NCBI RefSeq assembly: GCF_025567265.1
Contig: NZ_JAOQJW010000001.1
Span: forward strand, 1-64,000
DNA length: 64,000 nucleotides
DNA from: Dorea_A amylophila
GTDB taxonomy: Bacteria; Bacillota; Clostridia; Lachnospirales; Lachnospiraceae
Reading direction: 5' to 3'
The position numbers and the translations under genes are program-made. How positions within the stretch are numbered: the stretch's first letter is position 1; each line of letters opens with the position of its first letter. Below are positions 42,859-51,468 of the stretch, in pieces. The notes beneath the pieces were generated by a model, which was not told where the DNA came from, did no database searches, and saw only the letters and a list, made by a program, of their open reading frames with translations.

Positions 42859-44145
42859 ATGAATCAGGAAAGAGTAGTAAAAGCAGGTCTTCTGGGACTT
42901 GGAACGGTTGGCAGTGGTGTATATAAGCTTGTAGAATGCCAGAAAGATGAGATGGCAATGAAAGCCGGGGCAGGTCTTAAGATCCAGAAGATACTGGTAC
43001 ATAACATGAATAAGAAGAGAAAAGGCGTAGACCAGTCTCTTTTAACAGATAAGTGGGAAGATATCATTAACGATGATGAAATCGAGATCGTGATCGAAGT
43101 GATGGGCGGCATTGAGCCTGCAAGAACTATGATTCTGGAAGCTCTGTATGCAGGGAAGAATGTTGTAACTGCAAATAAAGATCTGGTGGCAACACATGGA
43201 CATGAACTTCTGGAAGCTGCAGAAGAAAGTGGAGTGGACTTCTTATTTGAGGCAGCCGTAGCAGGAGCAATCCCGATCATCCGTCCACTGAAGCAGTGTC
43301 TGGCTGCAAATGAGATCCAGGAAGTCATCGGTATTGTCAATGGTACAACGAACTTTATCCTGACCAAGATGATCGAAGAAGGCATGGATTTTGGCGATGC
43401 ACTGGCACTTGCTACCGAGCTTGGCTATGCTGAGGCAGACCCGACAGCCGATATCGAAGGACTGGATGCCGGACGTAAAGTAGCGATCATGGCATCGATC
43501 GCATTCCATTCCAGAGTGACATTTGATGATGTATATACAGAAGGAATTACGAAGATTACGGCAAAAGATGTAGAGTACGCAGAAGAATTCGGTGACGTGA
43601 TCAAATTGCTCGGTGTCGCACATAATACAGAAGGTGGTATAGAAGTTGCAGTACATCCGATGATGATTCCGAAGGAGCATCCTCTTGCATCTGTCAGAGA
43701 TTCCTTTAATGCAGTATTCGTACATTCCGATGCAGCAGATGATACGATGTTCTATGGACGTGGAGCGGGAGAACTTCCGACAGCCAGCGCGATCATGGGT
43801 GATGTGATCGATGTGATCCGTGATATTCAGTATCATTGTACGGGAAGAATCAGCTGCACCTGTTATCGTGACACACCGGTAAAGGATTTTAAAGAAGTAA
43901 AGAATAAATTCTATATCCGTATGCTGGTGGATAATAAACCGGGTGTGCTTGCAGCAATCGCGAGTGTATTTGGAGTACATAAGGTAAGTATTGCCAGAGT
44001 CATCCAGAAGACGGAGGCAGATGATGCGGCAGAACTGGTTATCGTGACAGAAGCAGTAAAGGAAAAGCATCTGGAAGATGCACTGGAACATCTGGCGGAT
44101 ATGGATACGACACGTGAGATCGGAACTGTGATCCGTGAATATTAG
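42859..44145 (+). CDS. hom: homoserine dehydrogenase
   Basis: The 428-residue product has an NAD(P)-binding domain (AGLLGLGTVGSGVYKLV, ~9-25), the homoserine dehydrogenase core with NGTTNFILTKM (~161-171) and GYAEADPTADIEGLDAGRK (~187-205), and a C-terminal ACT domain (FYIRMLVDNKPGVLAAIASV, ~350-369) for allosteric control, probably by threonine. It reduces aspartate semialdehyde to homoserine. It is monocistronic here, with its own promoter and terminator. Confidence 0.97.
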   Translation: MNQERVVKAGLLGLGTVGSGVYKLVECQKDEMAMKAGAGLKIQKILVHNMNKKRKGVDQSLLTDKWEDIINDDEIEIVIEVMGGIEPARTMILEALYAGKNVVTANKDLVATHGHELLEAAEESGVDFLFEAAVAGAIPIIRPLKQCLAANEIQEVIGIVNGTTNFILTKMIEEGMDFGDALALATELGYAEADPTADIEGLDAGRKVAIMASIAFHSRVTFDDVYTEGITKITAKDVEYAEEFGDVIKLLGVAHNTEGGIEVAVHPMMIPKEHPLASVRDSFNAVFVHSDAADDTMFYGRGAGELPTASAIMGDVIDVIRDIQYHCTGRISCTCYRDTPVKDFKEVKNKFYIRMLVDNKPGVLAAIASVFGVHKVSIARVIQKTEADDAAELVIVTEAVKEKHLEDALEHLADMDTTREIGTVIREY

Positions 44146-44186
44146 AGCATAAATAGAAAAGCATAAATAGCAGAATATTTTTAAAG

Positions 44187-44216
44187 GACGGAGACCGTAA
44201 CAAGCTCCGTCTTTTA
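44187..44216 (+). terminator. terminator after hom
   Basis: GACGGAG and CTCCGTC form a perfect 7-bp stem with TTTTAT after it. Confidence 0.8.
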
Positions 44217-44241
44217 TAATCGGATAAGGAGTGAAGATGAG

Positions 44242-45609
44242 ATGGAGGAACAGAAAAAAAGAAATCTTCTGGAGACAGAAAAAGAAGGAAAACTGATCGC
44301 GAAATTTGCAATTCCGGCAATTATCAGTATGCTGGTGAGCTCGTTATATAATATTGTAGACCAGATCTTCATCGGACAGGGAGTCGGACTTCTGGGAAAT
44401 GCGGCGACCAATATCGCATTTCCGGTGTCGATCATCTGTACGGCAACAGCGCTTCTTCTGGGAATCGGCAGTGCATCGAATTTTAACCTGTGTTCCGGAG
44501 CGGGAGATCATGAGAAGGCAAGCAGGATCGCAGGAACCGGACTTGCTATGCTGGTGATCTGCGGAGTGATCATTGCGGCGGTCACACTTGTATTTTTGAA
44601 TTCGTTACTGCACATCTTTGGGGTAACAGCGAAGATCCTGCCATACGCACAGGATTACACGGGGATTACCGCATTCGGAATACCGTTTCTAATCCTGACG
44701 ACGGGTGGGAATCATCTGATCCGTGCAGACAGAAGTCCGACATATTCGATGACGTGTATGCTGACGGGAGCAATCATTAATACGATCTTGGATCCGTTAT
44801 TTATCTTCGGATTCCATTGGGGAATCAAAGGTGCTGCCTGGGCAACCGTGATCGGTCAGATCGTATCAGGTATTATGGTCATTGTATATTTTGGACGATT
44901 CCGTAAAATGGAACTGAAAAAAGAGATGTTCCGTCCGTCAGGGAAGATTTTGAAGAAGATCATATCACTGGGAATGGCTTCCTGTATCAATCAGATTGCT
45001 ATGGCTGTGGTACAGGTCACGATGAATAATACATTGCGGCATTACGGAGCGGCTTCTGTGTATGGAACGGATATTCCACTGGCATGCGTGGGGGTGATCT
45101 CTAAAGTAAATATGGTGTTTATGGCGATCGCAATCGGGATTTCACAGGGCTGCCAGCCAATCTGGGGATTCAATTACGGTGCGGAGGCGTATGACAGGGT
45201 GAAGAGGACCTATTGGAAAGCATTCCAGATCGCCATGGCGGTTGGCATTGTATTTTTTCTGTGTTTCCAGTTCTTCCCGACGCAGCTTGTGAGTATCTTT
45301 GGTACAGGAAGTAAGGAATATTATCAATTTGCAGCAAGATATTTCCGGATTTTTATGTTCATGACATTTATCAATGGAATACAGCCGATGTCCTCCGGAT
45401 TCTTTACATCGATCGGTAAGGCAAAGCTGGGTATTGTAGTTTCACTTACAAGGCAGGTGATTTTCCTGCTTCCACTGATAATTATTTTCCCGCTTTATAT
45501 GGGAATTGATGGTGTAATGTATGCAGGACCGATTGCTGATGCAGCAGCAGGAATTGTTGCAATAGGGTTTGCGCTAAAAGAGCTTCGTGCGATGGATGAG
45601 ATTGCATAG
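44242..45609 (+). CDS. MATE family multidrug efflux transporter
   Basis: The 455-residue product has about twelve transmembrane segments and MATE patterns such as PAIISMLVSSLYNIVDQIFIG in the first helix pair, GAAWATVIGQ and the second-half repeat GMASCINQIAM with QGCQPIWGFNYGA. These are cation-coupled drug or metabolite exporters of the DinF/NorM superfamily, more precisely the clostridial branch. AAGGAG precedes the ATG. A marR gene follows, which may control it. The substrate is unknown. Confidence 0.93.
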   Translation: MEEQKKRNLLETEKEGKLIAKFAIPAIISMLVSSLYNIVDQIFIGQGVGLLGNAATNIAFPVSIICTATALLLGIGSASNFNLCSGAGDHEKASRIAGTGLAMLVICGVIIAAVTLVFLNSLLHIFGVTAKILPYAQDYTGITAFGIPFLILTTGGNHLIRADRSPTYSMTCMLTGAIINTILDPLFIFGFHWGIKGAAWATVIGQIVSGIMVIVYFGRFRKMELKKEMFRPSGKILKKIISLGMASCINQIAMAVVQVTMNNTLRHYGAASVYGTDIPLACVGVISKVNMVFMAIAIGISQGCQPIWGFNYGAEAYDRVKRTYWKAFQIAMAVGIVFFLCFQFFPTQLVSIFGTGSKEYYQFAARYFRIFMFMTFINGIQPMSSGFFTSIGKAKLGIVVSLTRQVIFLLPLIIIFPLYMGIDGVMYAGPIADAAAGIVAIGFALKELRAMDEIA

Positions 45610-45630
45610 CCTGTTGGAATATGGTAAAAT
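45602..45630 (+). promoter_or_regulatory. putative sigma-A promoter of marR
   Basis: TTGCAT (45602-45607) and TAAAAT (45625-45630) have a 17-base spacer. The -35 overlaps the last codons of the MATE gene. Confidence 0.5.
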
Positions 45631-45646
45631 AAATTGATTGAATGAG

Positions 45647-45678
45647 TCCGTCCGGGGATGTGAATCTTCCCGGACGGA
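45647..45678 (+). other. perfect GC-rich inverted repeat in the marR leader
   Basis: TCCGTCCGGG (45647-45656) and CCCGGACGGA (45669-45678) are perfect inverted arms with a 12-base spacer, but without a T run. It lies between the marR promoter and start. It could be an operator, an RNA hairpin or a weak terminator of the MATE gene. Confidence 0.7.
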
Positions 45679-45711
45679 TGATGTTTACAGGGGAATGGGA
45701 GAAGACAAAGG

Positions 45712-46143
45712 ATGAAAGAACGATTACCCGTTGGATTTATGTTTAAACAGATTAATAATATTTACGAGAAAGAATTCAATAATCTGCTCCGCGGGATTGG
45801 AATCACATCGTCACAGTGTGCGGTGCTGGATTACCTTCTTGGTAGCAGCAAAGAATTCATGAATCAGAAAGACATTGAGAAAGCTCTAAGTCTTAAGAAT
45901 CCGACGGTGACAGGAATCTTAAAAAGGCTGGATGAAAAGGGATTCATTCTGGCGGTTCCAAGTAATCAGGATAAAAGATGCAAGAACATATACCCGACAG
46001 AAAAAGCATACGATATCCAGAAAAAAATGGATAACTACCGGAAGAAGATCGACCGGCGGCTTACGATCGGAATGAGTAAAAAAGAAATTGCAGCATTGGA
46101 AAAGATGCTGGACCGGGTCCTTTATAATATCAGTGATCCGTAG
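45712..46143 (+). CDS. MarR family transcriptional regulator
   Basis: The 143-residue product has the MarR winged helix: TSSQCAVLDYLLGS (~32-45), NQKDIEKALSLKNPTVTGILKRLDEKGF with the recognition helix (~52-79) and the wing SNQDKRCKNIYPT (~84-96) containing the DKR motif. It is a dimeric regulator that typically senses small phenolic or drug-like ligands. It follows the MATE exporter by 102 bases in the same direction, which suggests regulation of that exporter. The MATE gene lacks a clear promoter of its own. Confidence 0.93.
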   Translation: MKERLPVGFMFKQINNIYEKEFNNLLRGIGITSSQCAVLDYLLGSSKEFMNQKDIEKALSLKNPTVTGILKRLDEKGFILAVPSNQDKRCKNIYPTEKAYDIQKKMDNYRKKIDRRLTIGMSKKEIAALEKMLDRVLYNISDP

Positions 46144-46178
46144 ACAGAACGAAAAGCAGAGAGACAGGAGATGTAAAA

Positions 46179-47027
46179 ATGAGTTATGCAGATAAAGTGT
46201 TTATCAACATGTGCCGTGACATCATCGATAACGGTACCGATACCAGAGGAGAAAAGGTAAGACCGGTATGGGAAGACGGGACACCGGCGTATACGATCAA
46301 AAAATTCGGAGTCGTGAACCGTTATGATCTGTCGAAAGAATTTCCGGCATTGACACTTCGAAGAACCGCGATTAAAAGCTGTACGGATGAACTTCTCTGG
46401 ATCTGGCAGCAGAAATCAAATAATATCAAGGACCTGCACAGCCATATCTGGGACAGCTGGGCAGATGAAGACGGATCGATCGGAAAAGCTTACGGATATC
46501 AGATGGGCGTAAAGCATCAGTATAAAGAAGGAATGTTCGATCAGGTAGACCGTGTGATCTATGATCTGAAAAATAATCCATACAGCAGAAGGATCATGAC
46601 GAATATCTATGTACATCAGGATTTGCATGAGATGAACCTGTATCCATGTGCTTACAGTATGACATTTAATGTGACGAAGAAACCGGGACATGATAAACTG
46701 ACACTGAATGCGATCCTGAACCAGAGATCCAATGATGTTCTGGCTGCAAATAACTGGAACGTATGTCAGTACGCTGTGCTGATCCATATGCTTGCGCAGG
46801 TGTGTGATATGGAAGTGGGAGAATTTGTCCATGTGATCGCAGATGCGCATATTTATGACAGACATGTACCGATGATCGAAGAACTGATCAGCCGTGAACC
46901 GCTTCCGGCACCGCAATTTTGGCTGAATCCGGAGATTAGGGATTTCTATCAGTTTACAAGAGATGATGTGAAATTGATCGATTATCAGACACATGACCAG
47001 ATTAAAAATATTCCGGTAGCGGTATAA
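46179..47027 (+). CDS. thyA: thymidylate synthase ThyA
   Basis: The 282-residue product matches ThyA: RTAIKSCTDELLWI, HIWDSWADEDGSIGKAYGYQ, QRSNDVLAANNWNV and ADAHIYDRHVP. The catalytic cysteine is Cys157 in YPCAYSM; many ThyA enzymes have PCH with a Gln four residues on, so this is a variant active-site loop. It converts dUMP to dTMP with methylene-tetrahydrofolate. folA follows 15 bases later, completing the dTMP-folate cycle. ACAGGAG precedes the ATG. Confidence 0.96.
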   Translation: MSYADKVFINMCRDIIDNGTDTRGEKVRPVWEDGTPAYTIKKFGVVNRYDLSKEFPALTLRRTAIKSCTDELLWIWQQKSNNIKDLHSHIWDSWADEDGSIGKAYGYQMGVKHQYKEGMFDQVDRVIYDLKNNPYSRRIMTNIYVHQDLHEMNLYPCAYSMTFNVTKKPGHDKLTLNAILNQRSNDVLAANNWNVCQYAVLIHMLAQVCDMEVGEFVHVIADAHIYDRHVPMIEELISREPLPAPQFWLNPEIRDFYQFTRDDVKLIDYQTHDQIKNIPVAV

Positions 47028-47042
47028 GTAGGAGGAAATAAT

Positions 47043-47531
47043 ATGAATTTGATCGTAGCAGTAGATTCGAACTGGGCAATTGGAAAAGAGAATAAATTAC
47101 TGGTGAGTATTCCGCAGGATATGAAATTTTTCCGTGAGACAACGAAGGGAAAAGTTGTTGCGATGGGAAGAAAGACACTGGAAAGCTTTCCGGGAGGACA
47201 GCCGCTGAAGAACCGAGTCAATGTGGTACTTACGACAGATAAGAATTATAAAGTAAAAGATACCGTGATCGTACATTCTGTAGAAGAGATGGTAGAAGAA
47301 TTAAAAAAATACAATTCGGAAGATGTCTATGTGATCGGTGGAGAGAGTATTTACCGCCAACTTCTTCCGTATTGTACAAAGGCTTATGTTACAAAGATCG
47401 ATCATGCATATGATGCAGATACATACTTCCCGGATCTGGATGCAGATCCGGAGTGGGAAATGACAAAAATCAGTGATGAGCAGACATATTTTGATCTGGA
47501 ATATGTATTTGTGATATATGAGAGGAGATAA
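47043..47531 (+). CDS. folA: dihydrofolate reductase
   Basis: The 162-residue product starts MNLIVAVDSNWAIGKENKLL and has MKFFRETTKGKVVAMGRKTLESFPGG (in part: GRKTLESFPG) and YVIGGESIYRQLLPYC, all typical of DHFR. It regenerates tetrahydrofolate from the dihydrofolate made by ThyA. GTAGGAGG precedes the ATG. The length is normal. Confidence 0.97.
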   Translation: MNLIVAVDSNWAIGKENKLLVSIPQDMKFFRETTKGKVVAMGRKTLESFPGGQPLKNRVNVVLTTDKNYKVKDTVIVHSVEEMVEELKKYNSEDVYVIGGESIYRQLLPYCTKAYVTKIDHAYDADTYFPDLDADPEWEMTKISDEQTYFDLEYVFVIYERR

Positions 47532-47541
47532 AGAAAGCGGG

Positions 47542-48756
47542 ATGAGAATACTTAGTGTCACGGCACAGAAACCATGCAGTACCGGGAGCGGAGTCTATCT
47601 GACAGAGGTTGTGAAGGCACTTGCAAAAGAGGGACATACGCAGACTGTGCTGGCAGGCATTGCAAGAGGGGAACAGATGGATATGCCGGATGGCGTGAAG
47701 GCATATCCGGTATATTTTGAATCGGAAGGATTACCATATCCGGTTGTGGGTATGTCAGATGAGATGCCATATATCAGTACAAGATACAAGGATATGACAG
47801 AAGAGATGACAGTACAGTTCAGAAATGCATTTCTTGCAGTATTGGGTGAAGTAATAGAAAGAGAAGATCCGGAACTGATCTTATGCCATCATCTGTATTA
47901 TCTGACAGCACTGGTGCGGGAGCGCTATCCGGAAAAGAAAGTATATGGATTCTGTCATAATACGGATTTGAGACAGATGAAAAATACGTCATTTCAACGG
48001 GAATTTATACGCAGTCAGATTCCGCGTCTTGACCGGATCTTTGCACTTCAGGAAGCACAGAAAGAAAAGATCAGACAGATATATCCGGTGAAAAGCGAGA
48101 GCATGACGGTAATCGGCACGGGGTACAATAGTCATGTGTTCCGGATAACCGGTGAGAAGCCGGGAAAAAAAGATGAAGTGGTGCGGCTGGTTTTTGCCGG
48201 GAAAATCACGCAGAAGAAAGGCGTAAAAAGTCTTTTGCGTGCAATGAACCTGCTGGATGAAGAAAGCGGACAGATAAAACTTGTGCTTGCGGGTGGAGCT
48301 GGAAATCAGAAAGAATATGAAGAAATAAAAGAACTGGCTGCACACTGCAGATATCCGGTTAGATTTGCCGGTTGTGTGTCGCAGGTGGAACTGGCAAAAC
48401 TGTATAACGACGGAGATATCTTTGTCTTGCCGTCTATGTATGAAGGACTGCCGCTTACAGTGATCGAAAGTCTGGCGTGTGGTGACCGCGTAGTGATGAC
48501 GAGGCTGGATGGAGTGGCAGACTGGCTTGAGGATATGATACCGGATGCTGATATCCGTTATGTGGATCTGCCAAAGATGAAAGGTGCGGATGAAGCAGTG
48601 GAAGAAGAACTTCCGGTTTTTGAAAAAAGACTGGCACAGACACTGGAAGATGCAATTAGGACAGTAAAACAGGAAAATAGAGGACTTGTGAAAAACAGGG
48701 CATGTGATGTGAGCAGAATATCCTGGCAGAAGATTGCGCAGGAAGTCATCCGGTAA
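47542..48756 (+). CDS. GT4-type glycosyltransferase
   Basis: The product is a GT-B glycosyltransferase of family 4: an N-terminal domain with TGSGVYLTEVVKALAKEGH, and a C-terminal nucleotide-sugar domain with VFAGKITQKKGVKSLLRA (~215) and SMYEGLPLTVIESLACG (the E-x7-E motif, ~300). Acceptor and donor cannot be told. The ATG at 47542 gives MRILSVTAQ, the usual GT4 opening (404 residues), but its ribosome-binding site is weak. A frame open from 47518 would overlap folA. It follows folA and converges on glgD. Confidence 0.85.
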   Translation: MRILSVTAQKPCSTGSGVYLTEVVKALAKEGHTQTVLAGIARGEQMDMPDGVKAYPVYFESEGLPYPVVGMSDEMPYISTRYKDMTEEMTVQFRNAFLAVLGEVIEREDPELILCHHLYYLTALVRERYPEKKVYGFCHNTDLRQMKNTSFQREFIRSQIPRLDRIFALQEAQKEKIRQIYPVKSESMTVIGTGYNSHVFRITGEKPGKKDEVVRLVFAGKITQKKGVKSLLRAMNLLDEESGQIKLVLAGGAGNQKEYEEIKELAAHCRYPVRFAGCVSQVELAKLYNDGDIFVLPSMYEGLPLTVIESLACGDRVVMTRLDGVADWLEDMIPDADIRYVDLPKMKGADEAVEEELPVFEKRLAQTLEDAIRTVKQENRGLVKNRACDVSRISWQKIAQEVIR

Positions 48757-48768
48757 AAGGTAGATAAA

Positions 48769-48814
48769 AGAGAGCGAAAAGATCAACTTGATGATTTTTT
48801 CGCTCTTTTTTTGT
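48769..48814. terminator. terminator between the glycosyltransferase and glgD
   Basis: AGAGCGAAAA and TTTTCGCTCT form a 10-bp stem, with a further GATCA/TGAT pairing inside, and T7 follows. A-rich sequence on the other side makes bidirectional use possible. Confidence 0.88.
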
Positions 48815-48837
48815 TATATTTCCGTTAAAGGCATATT

Positions 48838-49953
48838 CTATAATGTATCGTTCCTTCTTACATATCCAGGACGGTCTTCAGAAGCGGACAGCTCTTTTGC
48901 ATGTGTGATTTTAGCATGTTTGTCAATTACCTGATTCTCTACGTGAACATTTTCACCGATGTAAGCATCAGAAAGTACGATGCAGTTTTTGACAACAGCT
49001 CCTTTCTTGATGATACATCCACGTCCGATAACAGAATGATCAATCTCTCCTTCGATCAGACAGCCATTTGACACAACAGAGTTTTTTGCTGTTCCGGTTT
49101 CGAAATACTGGGTTGGGCAGGAATCGTTGGTCTTGGTATAGATCGGCCAGTCCGGCACGAACAGATTCTGTGCTGTTTTGATATCTGTCAGGGACAGGTT
49201 GGACTCATAGTAGCTGTTAAAATCTGAGATTGCTGCAAAGTAACCTCTGTGAGAAACTCCGCGGATATCAAGGTCTTCGCAGGAAGCATTTACGATATCC
49301 AGTAATGTGTATACAGAAGAAGTCTTTCTTGATTTGTGGATCAGTTCGATGAACAAATCTTTCTTCATGATATAAGTATCCATAAAGATGTTTTTGTTCT
49401 TTGCATTTCCGTGATTTTGTTCCAGTGAAAGAACTCCTTTCTGCTTGTTCAGATTAACAGCATAGCAATTCAGAAAATATTCTTTTGCATTGTCTACGGA
49501 GTGATACAGTAAGGTAATATCAGCACCGGATTCGATATGAGTGTTTAACAGTTTGTTGTAATCCTGGGTATAGATCATATAACTTGGAGCGATTACGACA
49601 TATTCCTCCAATTGCTGTTCAATATATTCTAAGTTCTCGATGTAGGATGCAATGTCATTGTTATACAGACTCATATTCATTCCGAGTCCGGAATAAAGAA
49701 TCTGGAGATTACCACTCTTGGAGTTGATATTATAATGACGTCCGGTTCCGAGATGTGCAGTCAGTGACTGCGGTTTTCTGCGGATATAAACCTGAATATG
49801 GTCGATGCCGCTGTTACTCATATTAGAGATCGGGAAGTCGATGACACGGTAACGTCCAAGGAAAGAAAAAGCACCTACCGGACGATATTCCTGCATACCT
49901 TCTACTGCAATGTGATTTCCGGCAAAATTTACGATTCCAAATGCTTTAGCCAT
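48838..49953 (-). CDS. glgD: GlgD, ADP-glucose pyrophosphorylase regulatory-type subunit
   Basis: The 371-residue product has a nucleotidyltransferase-like N-terminus (GRYRVIDFPISNMSNSGID, ~28-46) and a left-handed beta-helix C-terminus (SVVSNGCLIEGEIDHSVIGRGCII). The N-terminal pyrophosphorylase loop GGRGSRL seen in GlgC is missing (here FAGNHIAVEG), which marks the GlgD subunit that assists GlgC. It starts 1 base after glgC, whose 3' end carries the AAAGGGGG ribosome-binding site. Confidence 0.93.
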   Translation of the reverse strand: MAKAFGIVNFAGNHIAVEGMQEYRPVGAFSFLGRYRVIDFPISNMSNSGIDHIQVYIRRKPQSLTAHLGTGRHYNINSKSGNLQILYSGLGMNMSLYNNDIASYIENLEYIEQQLEEYVVIAPSYMIYTQDYNKLLNTHIESGADITLLYHSVDNAKEYFLNCYAVNLNKQKGVLSLEQNHGNAKNKNIFMDTYIMKKDLFIELIHKSRKTSSVYTLLDIVNASCEDLDIRGVSHRGYFAAISDFNSYYESNLSLTDIKTAQNLFVPDWPIYTKTNDSCPTQYFETGTAKNSVVSNGCLIEGEIDHSVIGRGCIIKKGAVVKNCIVLSDAYIGENVHVENQVIDKHAKITHAKELSASEDRPGYVRRNDTL

Positions 49954-49954
49954 G

Positions 49955-51094
49955 TTATTCTACCCCCTTTACACGTTTTGAAATGAGCTCGATGTGCTCG
50001 CTCTTGGCATCGCCGACAACTGCGCCTGCACCAATCTTTACATTATCGGCAACCAGTGCACGTGTAACGACAGCATTCTCTTCCACTTCAACACCAGGCA
50101 TCAGGACGCTGTCGATGATCTTTGCGCCTTTTCTGACTTTGGCACCGGTGAAGAGAACGGAATTCTGGATATCTCCTTCGATCACACAACCCTGATTGAC
50201 AAATGCATGTCTGATATTGGCATCCGGGCCGATGTACTGAGGAAGAGTAGTTGTATCTTCGGTGTAAATCTTCCAGGTCGGATCATTCAGATCCAGTTCA
50301 TTGTTTTTGCTCAGCAGATCCATATTTGCTTCCCAGAGAGAATCAATTGTTCCGACATCTTTCCAGTACCCCTTGAACTTGTATGCATATAATTTTTTTT
50401 CATCACTCAGAAGAGACGGAATGATATCTTTTCCGAAGTCATGGTTGGAATCAGGATCTTTCATATCAGCAATTAATTTCTTACGTAAAAGCTTCCAGTT
50501 AAAGATATAGATTCCCATAGAAGCAAGATTGCTCTTTGGATGTTCCGGCTTTTCTTCAAATTCTATGATCTGGCCTTCTTCGTCGGTATTCATGATACCG
50601 AAACGGCTTGCTTCTTTCATAGGAACTTCGATGACTGCGATGGTTGCATCGGCACCGTTGTCTTTGTGCGCCTGCAGCATCTTGTCATAATTCATCTTGT
50701 AGATATGGTCACCGGAGAGAACCAAAAGATAATCCGGTGAATATGTATCAATAAAATCGATGTTCTGAGAAATTGCATCTGCTGTACCTCTGTATACATC
50801 CAGGTTCGCATCTGCCTTCTCACGTGGCGGAAGAACGAATACGCCGCTTTCTTTGGCATCTAATCCCCAACGACGTCCGGCTGCCACATAACTGTTCAGC
50901 AGAATTGATTCATACTGCGTTAAAACTCCTACTACGTTAATTCCGCTGTTTGCGCAGTTGCTGAGTGGAAAATCGATGATTCTGTATTTTCCACCATAAG
51001 AAACAGCTGGTTTTGCAACTTTATTTGTCAGTTCGTGAAGGCGTGAGCCTCTACCGCCGGCTAATATCATCGCTAACATATTATTTTGTTTCAT
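49955..51094 (-). CDS. glgC: GlgC, glucose-1-phosphate adenylyltransferase
   Basis: The 379-residue product has the catalytic loop LAGGRGSRLHELT (~11-23), KPAVSYGGKYRIIDFPLSNCANSGI in parts, LVLSGDHIYKMNYD (~128-141), FEEKP and the C-terminal beta-helix. It makes ADP-glucose for glycogen. AAGGAGG precedes the ATG. It forms an operon with glgD; other glycogen genes are not in the window. Confidence 0.96.
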   Translation of the reverse strand: MKQNNMLAMILAGGRGSRLHELTNKVAKPAVSYGGKYRIIDFPLSNCANSGINVVGVLTQYESILLNSYVAAGRRWGLDAKESGVFVLPPREKADANLDVYRGTADAISQNIDFIDTYSPDYLLVLSGDHIYKMNYDKMLQAHKDNGADATIAVIEVPMKEASRFGIMNTDEEGQIIEFEEKPEHPKSNLASMGIYIFNWKLLRKKLIADMKDPDSNHDFGKDIIPSLLSDEKKLYAYKFKGYWKDVGTIDSLWEANMDLLSKNNELDLNDPTWKIYTEDTTTLPQYIGPDANIRHAFVNQGCVIEGDIQNSVLFTGAKVRKGAKIIDSVLMPGVEVEENAVVTRALVADNVKIGAGAVVGDAKSEHIELISKRVKGVE

Positions 51095-51326
51095 GATATA
51101 TCCTCCTTATTGCTTATGTATCTATTGTATAATTTTTTGCATTTTTTTGCCATACATTTTTGGAAAAAAATACAAAAAATCACAAAAAAATTTAAAATTA
51201 AATGTGAAATTTGTGAAAGATGGAAAAATAACGAAATTTGTCGGGAAAATGATAAAAAAGATCAATAACACGATTATGCAAAAGTTCATTATAAAAATCA
51301 GCAGTAAATGAATCGGATAAAAAGAG
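51095..51326. other. AT-rich intergenic region upstream of glgC and ilvB
   Basis: The 374-base gap between glgC and ilvB begins with this very A/T-rich stretch. On the plus strand it has long A runs around 51163-51240. I see no credible gene here; the short open frames follow the base bias. The minus-strand part nearest glgC presumably holds the glgCD promoter, with TATACA (51125-51135 region) as a possible -10, but no clear -35. Confidence 0.6.
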
Positions 51327-51356
51327 TTGACAATACCAAAGAATGTCACCTATAAT
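51327..51356 (+). promoter_or_regulatory. strong sigma-A promoter of ilvBN
   Basis: TTGACA (51327-51332) and TATAAT (51351-51356) have an 18-base spacer. Transcription would start near 51363, ahead of the leader terminator. Confidence 0.8.
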
Positions 51357-51399
51357 GTTTTATAAATATTCAGTGAAATGCTGTAAAGATGCAATAATC

Positions 51400-51433
51400 G
51401 CCCTGAGCTTGCAGCTTAGGGCTTTTCTTTTTA
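51400..51433 (+). terminator. leader terminator (attenuator) before ilvB
   Basis: GCCCTGAGC (51400-51408) and GCTTAGGGC (51414-51422) form a 9-bp stem with one G-U, with TTTTCTTTTT after it. It lies between the promoter and ilvB, so transcription of ilvBN depends on read-through. Confidence 0.8.
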
Positions 51434-51468
51434 TTTTATAGAAAAGTAAAAAATCAAGGAGGTAGTAT

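Noticed and set aside
43243..44091. 282-codon minus-strand frame inside hom
   Set aside because: It is antisense to a clear homoserine dehydrogenase and has shadow-type composition.
51086..51349. Short open frames of 60-75 codons in the glgC-ilvB gap
   Set aside because: They reflect the A/T bias (long Lys, Asn, Phe and Ile runs) and have no ribosome-binding sites or recognisable pattern.
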